The notes: generated from the letters alone by a model not told the origin. A stretch of DNA of 64,000 bases from Spiroplasma floricola 23-6 (GCF_002813555.1 NZ_CP025057.1:496001-560000); one strand, 5' to 3'. Shown: positions 30,521 to 42,476, counted from the stretch's first letter. A program made the numbers and translations.

Positions 30521-32702
30521 ATTTATTTATAAAGGAGAAAATGGATTTGCTATAGCTATTTTTATTTTATTTAATAATGAAAAAAAATCTATTACTTTGA
30601 CTGGACCTATATCTTTAATGAAAATGCAAATTATTTATGAAGTTACAGGAGAAGAAGTTGAAGATATAAAAAGAAATCAAAAAAACTTTTCTGTTAAAAG
30701 TTTTACACAAGTGAAACATTTTGATAGAGAAGGATTAATAAAATATTTAAGCTCTCCAGCTTTTCCCACAGTTGGAAAAAAACTTGCAGAAAATATTGTT
30801 GATTATTTTAAAGAAGATATTTTTAAAAAAATACTTGAAAATAAATCAGAGCTTTTGAATATTAATGACATGACAGAATCAAAAGCAGAAATTATTTTTG
30901 ATGTAGTTTGTTCAAAATTTGGAGATAACAAAATACTTGATATATTTATTGAAAACAATTTAAAGATGGAGTTTTTAAATTCTCTGCAAAGAGAATTTGA
31001 GGATTCAAATATTATAGAAGATATTTTAAAAAATGATTTCTATAATTATGCAAATATAAATAAATTACAACCTTTTTTTGAGGTTGACAGAGTGGCATTG
31101 ACTTTCGGTATTGAAGAAAATGATGAAAAAAGAATATCATGATATGCTAGTGAATATGTAAAGGAAATTTTATTTAGAGAAGGTAATACTTATACTTCTT
31201 TAGAAGAATTAACTAAAAAATTAAAACAACAATTTAATTTACCAGATAAAGAACTTTATAATAAATTGCTTTTTGCAAAAAATGAAAAGATACTTTATTT
31301 TAAAAATGAAAAAATTTATACTAAAGAAAGTTATGAAGATGAACAATACATCGCAAAAGAATTATCTACTCTTTTGAATAAATCAAATTCCTTTGTAAAG
31401 AGATTTGATTTTCAAGAAAAAATTAGTGAAGTGGAAAAATTTATTTCATTAAGAAGTGGAATTGAAAATTTTAAATATAATGAAGAACAGATTGATGCAA
31501 TAAAAAAATTTATTGATAATGATATTTCAATTATTACTGGTGGTCCAGGAACTGGTAAGACAACAGTTATTACAGGAATTATAAAAATTTATGAATTAAT
31601 TTATAATGATTCAAATTTTGCAATCACTGCACCAACTGGAAGAGCTGCAGGAAAAATAAAAGATGATTCTGGATATAAAACCTCAACAATTCATAGATTA
31701 TTGCAATATTCAGGAAATGATATATTTGAAGCTAATGAAGAAAAACCAATTTATAAAAACTTAGTTGTCATTGATGAGTGTTCTATGATTGACAATCACT
31801 TATTTGCTTCTCTTTTAAAAGGTGTAAAAGGAATTAAAAAACTTCTATTAGTTGGAGACATTGAACAATTGCCAAGCGTTAATTATGGAAATTTATATCA
31901 AGATTTAATTGAATGTAATCAGTTTAAAACTACAAGACTTATTAAAAACAATAGACAAAAAACTAATAAAGGGGAATTGAATTCGATAATTGAAATATCT
32001 AATGCTATTAAAAATGAAACTATTAATGATTTTGATTTTGAAAACTCTACAAATGTAAATTTTGTATTTTCAAAAGACTATAGTCAAGTAGTAAATATTT
32101 TAAAAGAAACTTATTTAAATTTAAATCCTTCAAAATTAGAAGAACAATTAAATGAGATTCAAATTATAGCTCCGATGTATAAAGATCAATTAGGAATTGA
32201 TAATATAAACAGCATTATTCAAAATCTAATTAATCCAGCAACTTCAAAAGTGTATAAAAGATTTGATGCAGAATTTAGGGTAAATGATAAAGTAATGTAT
32301 ATTGAAAACGATCCAATTTTTGAACTTTCAAATGGAGATGTTGGATATATCAAAGAATTAAATTTTATTGGTGATAAACTAAAAACAGCAAAAGTAGTAT
32401 TTAATGAAAGAGAAATTGAAATGGGAAATAGCTCATTTCAAAAAATTAAATTAAGTTATGCTTGTTCTATTCACAAAACACAGGGAAGTGAATATAGAAA
32501 TACCATTTTAGTTCTAGATGGAAATAATAGAGCTTCAAATTTCATTTTGAATAAGAAAATGCTTTATACTGCAATAACTAGAGCAAAAGAACAATTAATT
32601 ATTATTTCAGATAATAATTTATTTATAAAATCTTGTTATAAAAACGCAAAAGAAAGATTAACTACACTAAAAGAAACTATAATTTCACTCAATATTGAAT
32701 AA
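30492..32702 (+). CDS. recD2: RecD2-type ATP-dependent DNA helicase
   Basis: 736 aa SF1B helicase. An N-terminal OB-like and HhH region (F-P-T-V-G-K-K-L-A-E, about residue 93) precedes the motor. Walker A is G-G-P-G-T-G-K-T-T (about residue 355). Motif Ia is T-A-P-T-G-R-A-A, motif II V-I-D-E-C-S-M-I, motif III L-V-G-D-I-E-Q-L-P-S-V, and motif V/VI Y-A-C-S-I-H-K-T-Q-G-S-E ... L-Y-T-A-I-T-R-A-K-E. The length fits RecD2 of Firmicutes, which act without RecBC. ATG 30492 has GGAGAAAAA upstream, inside the previous gene. Likely role in repair of broken or stalled replication forks. Confidence 0.93.
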
Positions 32703-32740
32703 TTTATATATATAATATAAAAGGACAAGGGGAAAAGTAA

Positions 32741-33934
32741 ATGAAACATAAGAATACATATACAATTGCTATAGTTATTACTGTATTGCTTGTAACAACA
32801 TTTATAGTTGCTGGTTCAATTTACAGTTCAATTGATGTTACAAAAATTTTAGAGAATAAATTATCAGAAAAGAATAATGACTCTTGAACTAATATCCAAG
32901 GACAAAATTTTGAAGTATTAAAAACTACAATCACTAACCCATTATCATTAGCATTTTTCTTATTTGGTATAGGAGGAGTTGACGAACTTAAAGCAACTTC
33001 AGATCCATTTAAACTTATAGTTTTTACAATAACTTCAATTATTATTATTCCCACTTTATTAATAGTATTTTTTCTTTATATGTCAATAATAATAACATTA
33101 ACTTTAATTGAATTTATTAAAAGAGATTCAGAGGTAATGACACTAAAAAATGTAGGTAAATATGGTATGTACGTTTCATTTATTTCATCATTTTTATTTG
33201 CATTAATAGGGATTATAATATTTTGTTCAATTGAAAATAATCTTCAAAAGAATTATCAAGGTTTTGAAAAATATGATTCATTCTCTATCATGACTTTTTT
33301 AATACATTTATCAAAAGGAACAATTTTTAGTTGAGAAAAAAATGGATTGCTAAATAGTCCAAATATTGTTACAACTGTAAATGTAGCTTTAGTTTTCTTA
33401 GTAATTCTATTGCCAATAGCTTTCTTTTGTTTAATAATATTTTCATCATTTTATATTGCAATTTTTGTTGCCAAAAAAGATAGTAGATCTTCAAGATTTT
33501 TCAATTGATTAAAAAATATTAGAATTGATTCATTAAAAGAATACATTCAATTAAATCTTAGAAGTCCTTGAATTTGAATATTGTCAATTACTTTTGCATT
33601 TACAATAATAATTCCTGGTTTTGTACATCCTTATACAAACGTAACACAAATTTTAATAACTCTAATTAGTATTATAATTATACCAGTTGCATTCTTGCCA
33701 ATGATAATTGGCTATATTATGGCTAAAAAAATTAAGAGATTTAATTATAATAGATTAATGTTTATTCAGATTTTATTATTAACATTAATAATTTTATTAA
33801 TTCAATTAAATGCATCAATTTTCTTAAAAGATTATATGTTCAAATTTACTTGACTAAGTGCATTTCTACCACTTGTTACTTGTACTATATCAATGTTTGC
33901 AGCATTTGGTTTCATTAAATTTTCAGATAAATAA
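32741..33934 (+). CDS. Multi-pass membrane protein of unknown function
   Basis: 397 aa with about eight hydrophobic segments (roughly residues 7-27, 87-118, 135-160, 212-240, 278-297, 303-325, 333-358 and 372-392). A Ser/Asn/Asp-rich loop sits between the first two (residues 28-65). There is no lipobox. ATG 32741 has CAAGGGGAAAAG upstream, 38 bases after recD2. A terminator follows. I see no signature of a known transporter family. Confidence 0.65.
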
Positions 33935-33959
33935 AATAATACGAATGTGTTATTTTTTT
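33933..33959 (+). terminator. Terminator after the membrane protein
   Basis: AAAATAATAC ... GTGTTATTTT stem, one G-U pair, four-base loop, followed by Ts. Confidence 0.7.
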
Positions 33960-34009
33960 GTTTAAAAATCAAGGAAATGACTTAAAATATAATTGTTAGG
34001 AGTCAAAAT

Positions 34010-35152
34010 ATGATTTTAAAAAATGCAAAAATAGTGTTAGAAAAAGAAATCATTGAAAATGGATGATTAGAATTAGAGGGTAAAAAAATTAAATCAATTA
34101 ATCGAGGAAGTACTGATTTAGAGGGTGTTGATTTAAAAAACAATTGATTAATGCCAGGATTTATTGACTGTCATGTTCATGGGGGCTATGGTGTGGATTT
34201 TGAAAGCGGGACAATTGAAGCTTTTGAAAAATTCTCAAAAAATGTTGCAATTGAAGGTATTACAAGTTATGTTCAAGGAAGTGTAACAAATTCTAAGGAA
34301 AATAATGAAAAGTATCTTCATCAGTTTGCACAATTTATGAAAAAAGAACCAATTGGTTCTAAATGTTTAGGATTACACTTAGAAGGACCTTTTATTTCTA
34401 AAGAGAAAAAAGGAGCTCATGAAGTTTCTTTATTGGAAAAACCAAATATTGACTCATTAAAACAACTAATAAAATATTCAAATGACAATATTAGAATTGT
34501 AACCTATGCAGCTGATTTACAAGATGGTAGTTTTACAAAATATATGTTAGAAAACAATATTTTACCAAGTGTTGGACATACAAATATGAGATTTGATCAA
34601 TGCTATAAAGATTATGAAATAGGTTTTAGACATGTAACTCATTTATTTAACGGAATGAGTGGTGTGAGTCAATATGAACCAGGTCTTGCAACATTTAGCT
34701 TATATCAAGATGATATTTTGTGTGAAGTAATAACAGATGGAATACATATTGAAAAAGATACTTTAAAATTAATTTACAAAATTAAAGGTCCAGAAAATAT
34801 TTGTATTATCACTGATGCAATGAATGCAAAAGGTTTACCAGATGGTGAATACAAATTGGGGAATTTGGAAGTTATTAAAAAAGGTATGAAAGTTTCTTTA
34901 AAAAGCAGTGGAGTTTTAGCAGGAGCTGGAGCAACCTATGATCATAATGTTAGAACAATGATAGAAGCAAATCCCGAAATTAAAATGCCAGATTTAGTTA
35001 AAATGACTTCAATCAATATTGCAAAACAGTTAAAAATATTTTCTCAAAGAGGAAGTATTGAGGAAAATAAATTTGCAGATTTAGTTGTTTTAAACAATGA
35101 TTTGCAAGTTTTAAAAACAATAGTAGAAGGAAAAGTAATATATGAAAAATAA
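34010..35152 (+). CDS. nagA: N-acetylglucosamine-6-phosphate deacetylase
   Basis: 380 aa amidohydrolase that removes acetate from GlcNAc-6-P, the step after PTS uptake. The metal site begins with P-G-F-I-D-C-H-V-H-G-G. The Glu ligand is in H-L-E-G-P-F, and later His ligands are in S-V-G-H-T-N and H-V-T-H-L-F-N-G-M-S. The catalytic Asp is in I-T-D-A-M-N-A-K-G (residue about 270). Length is normal. ATG 34010 follows TTAGGAGT. The next gene overlaps by 11 bases. No nagB is present in the window. Confidence 0.95.
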
Positions 35153-35720
35153 AATTAATCCTAGAAGTTTCACAATGATAAAATTTTTGTTAACTTTAGG
35201 TTTAATTTTTAATTACTCAATTTCACTAGTATCAGTTATTGATGTTTTTAAAAGTAAAAATAATAATTTATTATTAAATACAAAAACATACTTAGCAGTT
35301 CAACTACTATTATTTATTTCAGCGATTATAAGTATTTTAATTTTTTTCTTAGTTAGAAAAGATGTTAATAAGAAATTAAGTTATAAGTATAATAAGAAAG
35401 AAAAAAAATTAATTTATATAATATGTTTTCTTGTAGCTTTAATTTTCTTGATATCTTTAGTTAATTTACTTATGTTTTTATTTTTATTTAAAAATATTAT
35501 TATAATGATATTTACATTTTTAATTATTCAGTTATTATTAGGAATTGGTGTTTCAATTTTGGAAAGTTACTCAAGACTTACAGAACAAGCTTTAGTTAAT
35601 AAATTATGATTTAATAATGAAGAAAATACACAAAATGTAGATAAAACTTCTAAAACTGAAACAAAAGTTTTAGATAAAAAAGATGATTTTAACCCATTTA
35701 TGGAGGAAAATAATGATTAA
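35142..35720 (+). CDS. Small four-helix membrane protein
   Basis: 192 aa, overlapping nagA by 11 bases at the start and the next gene by 8 bases at the end (ATGATTAA). Four membrane helices span about residues 12-33, 45-70, 85-110 and 112-138. The C-terminal 40 residues are charged and soluble (T-Q-N-V-D-K-T-S-K-T-E-T-K). No known domain. The embedding between nagA and an oxidoreductase suggests a role in amino-sugar metabolism or transport, by context only. Confidence 0.65.
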
Positions 35721-36696
35721 ATTTGGAACTATAGGAACTTCTTTAATTACAGAAAACTTTATTCAATCTGCAGTTAAAAATCCGAACTGTAAAATAGTTT
35801 GTTGCTATTCAAGAGATAAAACAAAAGCACAAAATATTATCAGAGAAAATAAACTTTATGCCAAAGCAGTTGACAATTTTGATCAAATGTTAGATGAAGT
35901 TGATGCTGTTTATATTGCTTCACCAAATGGTTTACACTATGAACAAGCAAAATACTTTTTAACACAACAAAAGCATGTTTTGCTTGAAAAACCTTTAACG
36001 CTTTTATTTGATCAAGCAGTTGAATTATTTGAAATTGCTAAAAGAAATAATGTTTTTTTAATGGAAGCATATAAAACTTTTCATTGTCCACAATTTTCAC
36101 ATTTATTTGAATTTGTAAAAAATTATCAACCATTTATAGCAAATTTAAATTTAAATAAATATTCTTCAAGAATGGAGAAAGTCAAACTAGGTCAATTTGA
36201 CTCTGTATTTGATGCAACCCTTGGGAAGGGATCAACTTATGATATGCTGATTTATCCAGTTGAATTAAGTATTGCACTATTTGGTCCTGTTGTTCAAGTA
36301 AAGGCAATGGGTCAAAAACTTACAAATGGAAGTGGAATGAGTGATTGTGTTCTTTTAACACATGAAAGTGATGTTCTTACAAATATTGTTTGTAGTAAAG
36401 TAAGCACAGGAAGAATTCAAAATGAATTACTCTCTGACATAGCAACACTGACTTTTAAAAATGTTATACAATTAGAAGAGATTAATTTGTATAATCATAC
36501 AAATTCAGATGAAGTTCAACTAATTCATAAATCAAATAATGATAAAGATTTATTTGAATATGAAATATCTGTATTTTTAAAAATGATATATGAAAATGAT
36601 TTTTACTTAAGGGACTATTTATTAGATATTAGTTGTGAAGCAATAAGAGTTTTAAATTTAGTTGAAAAAAATCAAGAAAAATTAGGAGATAACTAA
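35713..36696 (+). CDS. Gfo/Idh/MocA family oxidoreductase
   Basis: 327 aa NAD(P)-dependent sugar dehydrogenase fold. The N-terminal Rossmann motif reads [10 protein letters not shown], a G-x-I-G variant of G-x-G-x-x-G. [11 protein letters not shown] follows near residue 74, and L-L-E-K-P-L-T near residue 94 carries the conserved E-K-P. The C-terminal domain (residues 120-327) is Gfo-type. ATG 35713 lies within the end of the previous gene, with TGGAGG at 35700. deoC begins one base after its stop. The substrate, perhaps a carbohydrate derivative, cannot be read. Confidence 0.88.
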   Translation: MIKFGTIGTSLITENFIQSAVKNPNCKIVCCYSRDKTKAQNIIRENKLYAKAVDNFDQMLDEVDAVYIASPNGLHYEQAKYFLTQQKHVLLEKPLTLLFDQAVELFEIAKRNNVFLMEAYKTFHCPQFSHLFEFVKNYQPFIANLNLNKYSSRMEKVKLGQFDSVFDATLGKGSTYDMLIYPVELSIALFGPVVQVKAMGQKLTNGSGMSDCVLLTHESDVLTNIVCSKVSTGRIQNELLSDIATLTFKNVIQLEEINLYNHTNSDEVQLIHKSNNDKDLFEYEISVFLKMIYENDFYLRDYLLDISCEAIRVLNLVEKNQEKLGDN

Positions 36697-36697
36697 A

Positions 36698-37360
36698 ATG
36701 AAATTAAATAGATATATAGATCACACTTTATTAAAAGCAGATGCTAAAAAAAAGGAAATCGAAAAATTATGTAATGAAGCTAAGGAATGGGATTTTGCAA
36801 CTGTTTGTATAAATCCATGTCATATTAGTTATGCAAAAGAATTACTAAAAGGTACAAATGTTGGTATTACAACAGTTGTTGGTTTTCCTTTAGGAGCAAA
36901 CACAAGTGAAGTAAAAGTTTTTGAAGCAAAACAAGCAATTGAAAATGGTGCAACTGAAATTGATATGGTTATCAATATTGGTGCAGTAAAGGATGCTAAT
37001 TGAGATTTAGTTTTAAATGATATGAAAGCTGTAAAAAAAGCATCTCCAAATAACTGTGTTAAAGTTATTTTAGAAAATTGTTTGTTAACAAAAGAAGAAA
37101 TTGTTAAATGTTGTGAATTGGCTTTAGAAGCTAAATTGGAATTTGTAAAAACCTCAACAGGTTTTTCAACATCAGGAGCTAACTTAGAAGATGTTGTTTT
37201 AATGAAATCAATTGTTAAAGATAAAGCAAAAGTGAAAGCAGCTGGAGGAGTTAGAACTTTTGAATATGCAATTAAAATGATTGAAAATGGTGCTGAAAGA
37301 TTGGGTACAAGTGGTGGAGTTGCCATTGTAAAAGGTGAAGAACATAAAAATGGATATTAA
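36698..37360 (+). CDS. deoC: Deoxyribose-phosphate aldolase
   Basis: 220 aa class I aldolase that splits 2-deoxyribose-5-phosphate into glyceraldehyde-3-phosphate and acetaldehyde. Y-I-D-H-T-L-L opens it. The Schiff-base lysine is Lys151 in F-V-K-T-S-T-G-F, and the second lysine lies in V-K-A-A-G-G-V-R-T. The fold is complete to [11 protein letters not shown] 36698 follows TTAGGAGA, one base after the oxidoreductase stop. It ends the nagA operon and is followed by a terminator. Feeds nucleoside breakdown into glycolysis. Confidence 0.95.
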
Positions 37361-37380
37361 AACATTTTTGTAAATATAAT

Positions 37381-37408
37381 AAAAACTGCTTTTATAAAGC
37401 AGTTTTTA
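37381..37408 (+). terminator. Terminator after deoC
   Basis: AAAAACTGCT TTTA ... AAGCAGTTTTT stem with trailing Ts. Confidence 0.85.
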
Positions 37409-37424
37409 TTTTTTGAAAAAAGTT

Positions 37425-37470
37425 CTTTATTATTATAATCCTTTAAGAATTATAATAATAAAGTTTTTTA
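37425..37470 (+). repeat. Perfect 15-base inverted repeat with T tail
   Basis: Left arm CTTTATTATTATAAT, nine-base loop, perfect complement at 37449-37463, then TTTTTT. It could be a second terminator after deoC. Its pure A/T stem, apart from one G-C pair, is unusual for a terminator and could also be a protein site. Confidence 0.6.
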
Positions 37471-37525
37471 TTTTCTATTCTTATTTTTAATTAGTAAAAC
37501 CATTTTAATTTGTCTATTTTGAATG

Positions 37526-37543
37526 TTTTTTTTTTTTTTTTTT
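37526..37543 (+). repeat. T18 homopolymer upstream of arcA
   Basis: Eighteen consecutive Ts in front of GAAATAAGATA, about 230 bases before arcA. TAAGAT at 37548 could be a -10 box with the T tract as its spacer. Prone to slippage. Confidence 0.6.
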
Positions 37544-37706
37544 GAAATAAGATATTTCTGTAAAACAGTTATAAAAATGGAAATATTTCCCTTTTTATAT
37601 AAATTAAAATTTTTATTTAAAAGAAAGAAAGAAATAATTATTTTAATTTATAGTTAATATTTAAAACTTTAATATAGAGAGTTTAGTATTAAAGATTTAA
37701 ATTTAA

Positions 37707-37734
37707 TTGAACTTTTTACAACTTACCTTATAAA
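37707..37734 (+). promoter_or_regulatory. Putative sigma-70-type promoter of the arc operon
   Basis: TTGAAC, a 16-base spacer, then TATAAA. Start of transcription near 37741 gives a leader of about 30 bases to ATG 37771. Confidence 0.55.
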
Positions 37735-37770
37735 TCAATATCAATTGTATAAATTTAAGGAGGAATAGAT

Positions 37771-38955
37771 ATGAAAAATAAAATTAATGTGTATTCAGAA
37801 ATAGAGCCTTTAGAATCTGTTTTATTACATAGACCTGGTAAAGAAATTGAGAATTTAACCCCTGATTTACTTGAAAGATTGTTATTTGATGATATACCTT
37901 TTTTAAAGGTTGCTCAAGAGGAACATGACAAATTTGCTGAAGTTCTTATAAATAATAAAGTTCAGGTTTTTTATATTGAAAAACTTGTACAAGAAGCTTT
38001 AGATCAAAATCCTAACTTAAAAGATAAATTTGTAGATCAATTTATTGATGAAGCAAAAATTGAAAAAGAATGAAAAAATAAATATCGAGAATTTTTAATG
38101 AGTATGTCTAATCTTGACATGGTAAATGAGATGATAGGAGGAACTAAAAAAATTGATTTAGATCCAAAAGATAAAAGTGATTATCCGTTTATATCAGATC
38201 CGCTTCCAAATTTATTATTTCAAAGAGACCCATTTGCTTCTGTAGGAAATGGAGTATTTTTAAATAAAATGTGAAGTGTTACAAGAAACAGAGAAACAAT
38301 ATTTGCTGATTTTGTGTTTAAAAATCACAAAGACTTTAAAGAACAAATTGAAATATATTATGACAGAAATAATGAGTTCCCAATTGAAGGTGGAGATGTT
38401 CTAGTTTTAAATAAAGAAATTTTAATTATAGGTATATCTCAAAGAACAAGTATTGATGCTGTTAGATTACTTTCTGATAAGTTATTTAAAAATACAACAT
38501 TTAAAAAAATAATTGCAATGGACTTACCTAAATCAAGAAGCTATATGCACCTTGATACTGTCTTTACAAATATTGACTATGATAAATTTATTGTTCACCC
38601 ATTAATTTTTGACGATATTAATAACTTTAAAATAATTGAAATATCACAAGAAGGTGAAAAAGAAATTAAAGAAAGTTTAGTTAAATTTTTAGAAGATATA
38701 ACAGGCAAAAAAATTCAACTAATAAAATGCGGTGGAGAGGATTCAATTGCTGCAGGAAGAGAACAATGAAATGATGGAACAAATGTTTTGGCAATTGCTC
38801 CTGGAGTTGTTATTGCTTATGAAAGAAATTGAGCTACAATTGATCTTTTAGAAAAAGCAAAAGTAAAAGTTTTAAAAATACCAAGTAGTGAATTGTCAAG
38901 AGGTAGAGGTGGACCTAGATGTATGTCTATGCCTATTGTAAGAAAACAAAAATAA
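37771..38955 (+). CDS. arcA: Arginine deiminase
   Basis: 394 aa. Converts arginine to citrulline and ammonia, the first step of the ATP-yielding ADI pathway. Start signature is [31 protein letters not shown] carries the catalytic Asp, I-E-G-G-D-V-L the Glu and a later Asp, [10 protein letters not shown] the His, and the nucleophile Cys384 lies in [11 protein letters not shown] near the end. ATG 37771 follows AAGGAGGAA, one of the strongest sites in the window. TGA is used for Trp. First gene of the arc cluster. Confidence 0.97.
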
Positions 38956-38980
38956 TAAAAAGAAAAGAGGAATTTTAAAA

Positions 38981-39973
38981 ATGATAAATTTAAGAGGAAG
39001 AAGTTTGCTAACAGTATTAGATTTTTCTAGAAGAGAAATTGAATACTTACTTGATTTAGCAAGGGACTTAAAAAGAGCGAAATATGCTGGAAATGAAGTT
39101 CAAAGATTAAAAGGTAAAAATATATGTCTTTTATTTCAAAAAACAAGTACTAGAACAAGATGTGCTTTTGAAGTAGCAGCAATGGATCAAGGAGCTGGTG
39201 TAACTTATATTGGTTCTGAAGGATCACAAATGGGAATTAAAGAATCAATTGCAGATACTGCTCGTGTTTTAGGAAGAATGTATGATGCAATTGAGTTTAG
39301 ATGTAACAATCACAGTGATGTAGTTGAACTTGCTAAATATGCTGGAGTTCCTGTATTTAATGGTTTGTCAGATAAATTTCATCCAACTCAAATGATAGCT
39401 GATTTTATGACCATTATTGAAAAATTTGGAACTTTAAAAGATAAAAAACTTGTTTTTTGTGGTGATGCAAGAAATAATATGGGAAATTCATTAATGGCTT
39501 GTTGTGCAAAATTAGGAGTTTCATTTACAGCAGCAGCTCCAAAACAATTATGACCTGATCAAGATTTAATTAAAACTTGTAAAGAAATTGCCAAAGAAAC
39601 AGGAGCTGTAATTGAATTTGAAGAAGATATTAAAAAAGCTGTTGTAGGAGCAGATGTCATTTATACAGATATATGAGTTTCTATGGGAGAACCAGATTCT
39701 GTTTGAGATGAAAGAATAAAATTATTGAAACCATATCAAGTTACTATGAATTTATTTAAATTAGCAAATAAAGATGCTATATTTATGCACTGTTTACCTT
39801 CATATCATGATTTAAATACTGATATTGGTAAAAAAATTAATGAAAAATATGGTTTAAGTGAAATGGAAGTTACAAATGAGGTTTTTGAATCAAAAAAATC
39901 ATGAGCTTTCGAAGAAGCAGAAAACAGACTTCATTCAATTAAAGCAATTATGGTTGCTATGATTGGACTTTAA
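38981..39973 (+). CDS. arcB: Ornithine carbamoyltransferase (catabolic)
   Basis: 330 aa. Converts citrulline and phosphate to ornithine and carbamoyl phosphate. The carbamoyl-phosphate loop is Q-K-T-S-T-R-T-R, followed by [19 protein letters not shown] with the catalytic Cys is near residue 270, and E-V-T-N-E-V-F-E closes the ornithine-binding part. ATG 38981 follows AAAGAGG, 25 bases after arcA. Size and motifs fit the catabolic ArcB; putrescine carbamoyltransferase is a less likely alternative. Confidence 0.95.
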
Positions 39974-40015
39974 AAAATACTACTTTAGCAATTTTAAATT
40001 TGTGAAAGGAGTATT

Positions 40016-41488
40016 ATGAAAAAAATAAAAGATAAAAAGAAATTTCAAATGCCAACAGCTTTTACAATTCTTTTCTTTATAATTACATTCTTTGTTCTTC
40101 TATCTTGAATATTGCAATGAAGTGGTGTAACTTATGAAGCTAATAAAGAAACTCATACTGTACAAGCGTTAGGTATATTAGATATATTTTATTCAATCAT
40201 TCAAGGATTTCTTTCTAAAGCTGAAATAATAATTTTTATATTAGTTTTAGGAGGATTTATAAATGTAGTTTTAGAAACCAAAGCTCTAGAAGCTTTTACA
40301 CAATCAGTGTCTAAAAAATTAGGTAATAAAGCTATTTGATTGATTCCAATATTAATGCTATTCTTTAGTTTTTGTGGTTCAACATATGGAATGGCAGAGG
40401 AGTCACTTGGATTTTATTTAATTATAATTCCTTTAGTATTGTCATCTGGATATGATAAGTTTACAGGTTTATTAATAGTATTGTTTGGTGCTGGAGCTGG
40501 TGTTTTAGCTTCAACTGTTAATCCATTTGTTATTGCAGCTGCAACTGATGCAGCTGGGGGTAAAATCTCAAGTGGAGAAGGTATGGCTTGAAGATGAATA
40601 AGTTGAATGTTTATTAGCACATTTGCGATTTTATATGTAATGTGATATGCAATTAGAACTAAAAAAAATCCCAATAAATCAGTTACATTTTCAACTTTAG
40701 AAGAAGATAAAGTATTCTTTTTAGGAGAAAGTGTTGAAGAGATTAAATTTAACAAAAGAAGAGTTGCAACTTTAATTGTATTTTTAATAACTTTTGTAAT
40801 TATGGTCATATACTTAGTTGCATGAGATTCAATTTTAGGGGGAAATAAATTTGAATCAGCTGGTAAATGAATGAATAAAAATATTCCCTATCTTACTGCT
40901 CTTGTTCCAGGTTTTGGAAAGGGATACTTACCAGAAGTTGCTTTATTTTTCTTTGTAAGTTCTTTAATAATGGGAGCTATTAATTGAAAAGGTGAAAAAA
41001 ACTATGTTGAGCAAATGATCGTAGGTACAAAAGATATGTTAGGAGTTTGTCTTGTAATTGCAACAGCAGCTGGTGTTGGTGTTGTAATGGAAAAATCAGG
41101 TATTCAACTTCTATTTGTAAATGGACTTTCAAGTGTAATGAAAGATATGAATAAAACTTTATTCATATTAATCTCATTTATCTTATTCCTACCTTTATCA
41201 TTTGTAATTCCTTCTACAAGTGGATTTGCAGCTGCTATATTTCCAATTTGAGGACCATTGGCAGTAACAATTGGAGCAGGTTCAGGAAGTGTTCTTGCAT
41301 TTAGTTTTGCAAGTGGAATTATAAACCTATTTACTCCAACTAGTGGAGTTGTTATGGGAGCTTTAGGAATTGCCAAAATGGATTATGGATCTTTCTTAAA
41401 AGAAGCATGAAAATTCATTTTAGGAATTACATTAGTTTGTTGCTTATTATTAATTATTGGATCATTTATGCCATCAAGTATATTTTAG
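40016..41488 (+). CDS. arcD: Arginine/ornithine antiporter-like permease (YfcC/C4-dicarboxylate carrier superfamily)
   Basis: 490 aa with about twelve membrane segments. Blocks S-F-C-G-S-T-Y-G-M-A-E-E and A-G-A-G-V-L-A-S-T-V-N-P-F are typical of the YfcC family, which supplies the ArcD function in many Mollicutes and lactic acid bacteria. Near the end, I-P-S-T-S-G-F-A-A-A-I-F-P-I and N-L-F-T-P-T-S-G-V-V-M-G mark the second half repeat. ATG 40016 follows GAAAGGAG, 42 bases after arcB. The role, exchange of external arginine for ornithine, is inferred from position within arcA-B-x-C. Confidence 0.85.
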
Positions 41489-41506
41489 AAATGGAGATAT
41501 AAAATT

Positions 41507-42439
41507 ATGTTAAAAATTGTTGTTGCTCTTGGAGGAAATGCTTTAGGAAATACACCAAATGAGCAAAAAGAAATAGTAAAAGAGACAGCTAAGAATTTGG
41601 TAGATTTAATTAGTGCTGGACATAAATTAGTTATTGTTCATGGTAATGGACCTCAAGTTGGAATGATAAATCAAGCATTCAATATTGCAAATACTTATGA
41701 TAAAAAATCTCCACTTGTGGATTTTCCAGAATGTGGAAGTATGAGTCAAGGATATATTGGCTATCATTTGCAAAATGCTATTAAAAATGAGTTTGAAAAA
41801 AGAAAAATGAACTCCAATAACGTTATAACTTTAGTTACTCAAACCAAAGTTAGTAAAGAAGATAGTGCTTTTAAAAATCCAACAAAACCAATTGGTGATT
41901 TCTATGAAAAGCAAGTTGCTTTAGAACTTAAAGAAAAAAATAACTGAGATATGATAGAAGATGCAGGTAGAGGATATAGAAGAGTTGTGGCTTCACCTAA
42001 ACCAGTTGATATAGTTGAAAAAGATGTAATTAAATATCTTCTAGAAAAAAACGTTTGTGTCATATCAGGGGGAGGAGGAGGAATTCCTGTAATTGAAGAA
42101 AATAATCAATTACAAGGAGTTGCTTCTGTAATTGACAAGGATTTTGCAGCTGCTAAAATAGCTGAAATAATACAAGCAGATAAATTAATCATTCTTACAG
42201 CAGTCAATAAAGTTCTTATAAATTATGGTAAAGAAAATCAGACTTCTCTTGATTCTGTTACTCTAAAAGAATTGGAAAAATATATTGGTGAGCATCATTT
42301 TGCACCAGGAAGTATGCTACCAAAAGTTCAAGCAGCAATGGAATTTGTAAAAAATAGTGGCAATCAAGCTTTGATTGGTTCACTTACAGAAACAAAAAGT
42401 GTAATTGAAGGAAAATCTGGAACTATTATTAAAAAATAA
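41507..42439 (+). CDS. arcC: Carbamate kinase
   Basis: 310 aa. Makes ATP from carbamoyl phosphate and ADP, the energy-yielding step of the ADI pathway. N-terminal V-A-L-G-G-N-A-L, then V-H-G-N-G-P-Q-V-G; central G-R-G-Y-R-R-V-V-A-S-P-K-P and I-S-G-G-G-G-G-I-P-V; C-terminal A-P-G-S-M-L-P-K-V-Q-A-A. All family landmarks are present. ATG 41507 follows TGGAGAT, 18 bases after arcD. A terminator ends the operon. Confidence 0.97.
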
Positions 42440-42476
42440 ATTATCAATGAGTATAAAATTAAATTGATGATTAGAT

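Larger units (their letters stand above)
37409..37770. other. Gene-free region between deoC and arcA
   Basis: About 360 bases without a coding frame. It holds, in order, a second long hairpin (37425-37463), an 18-base T tract (37526-37543), an AAAG repeat (37620-37631), and a promoter (37707-37734) for the arc operon. This is the longest non-coding stretch in the window, and it precedes an operon often tightly controlled in other bacteria. Confidence 0.7.
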
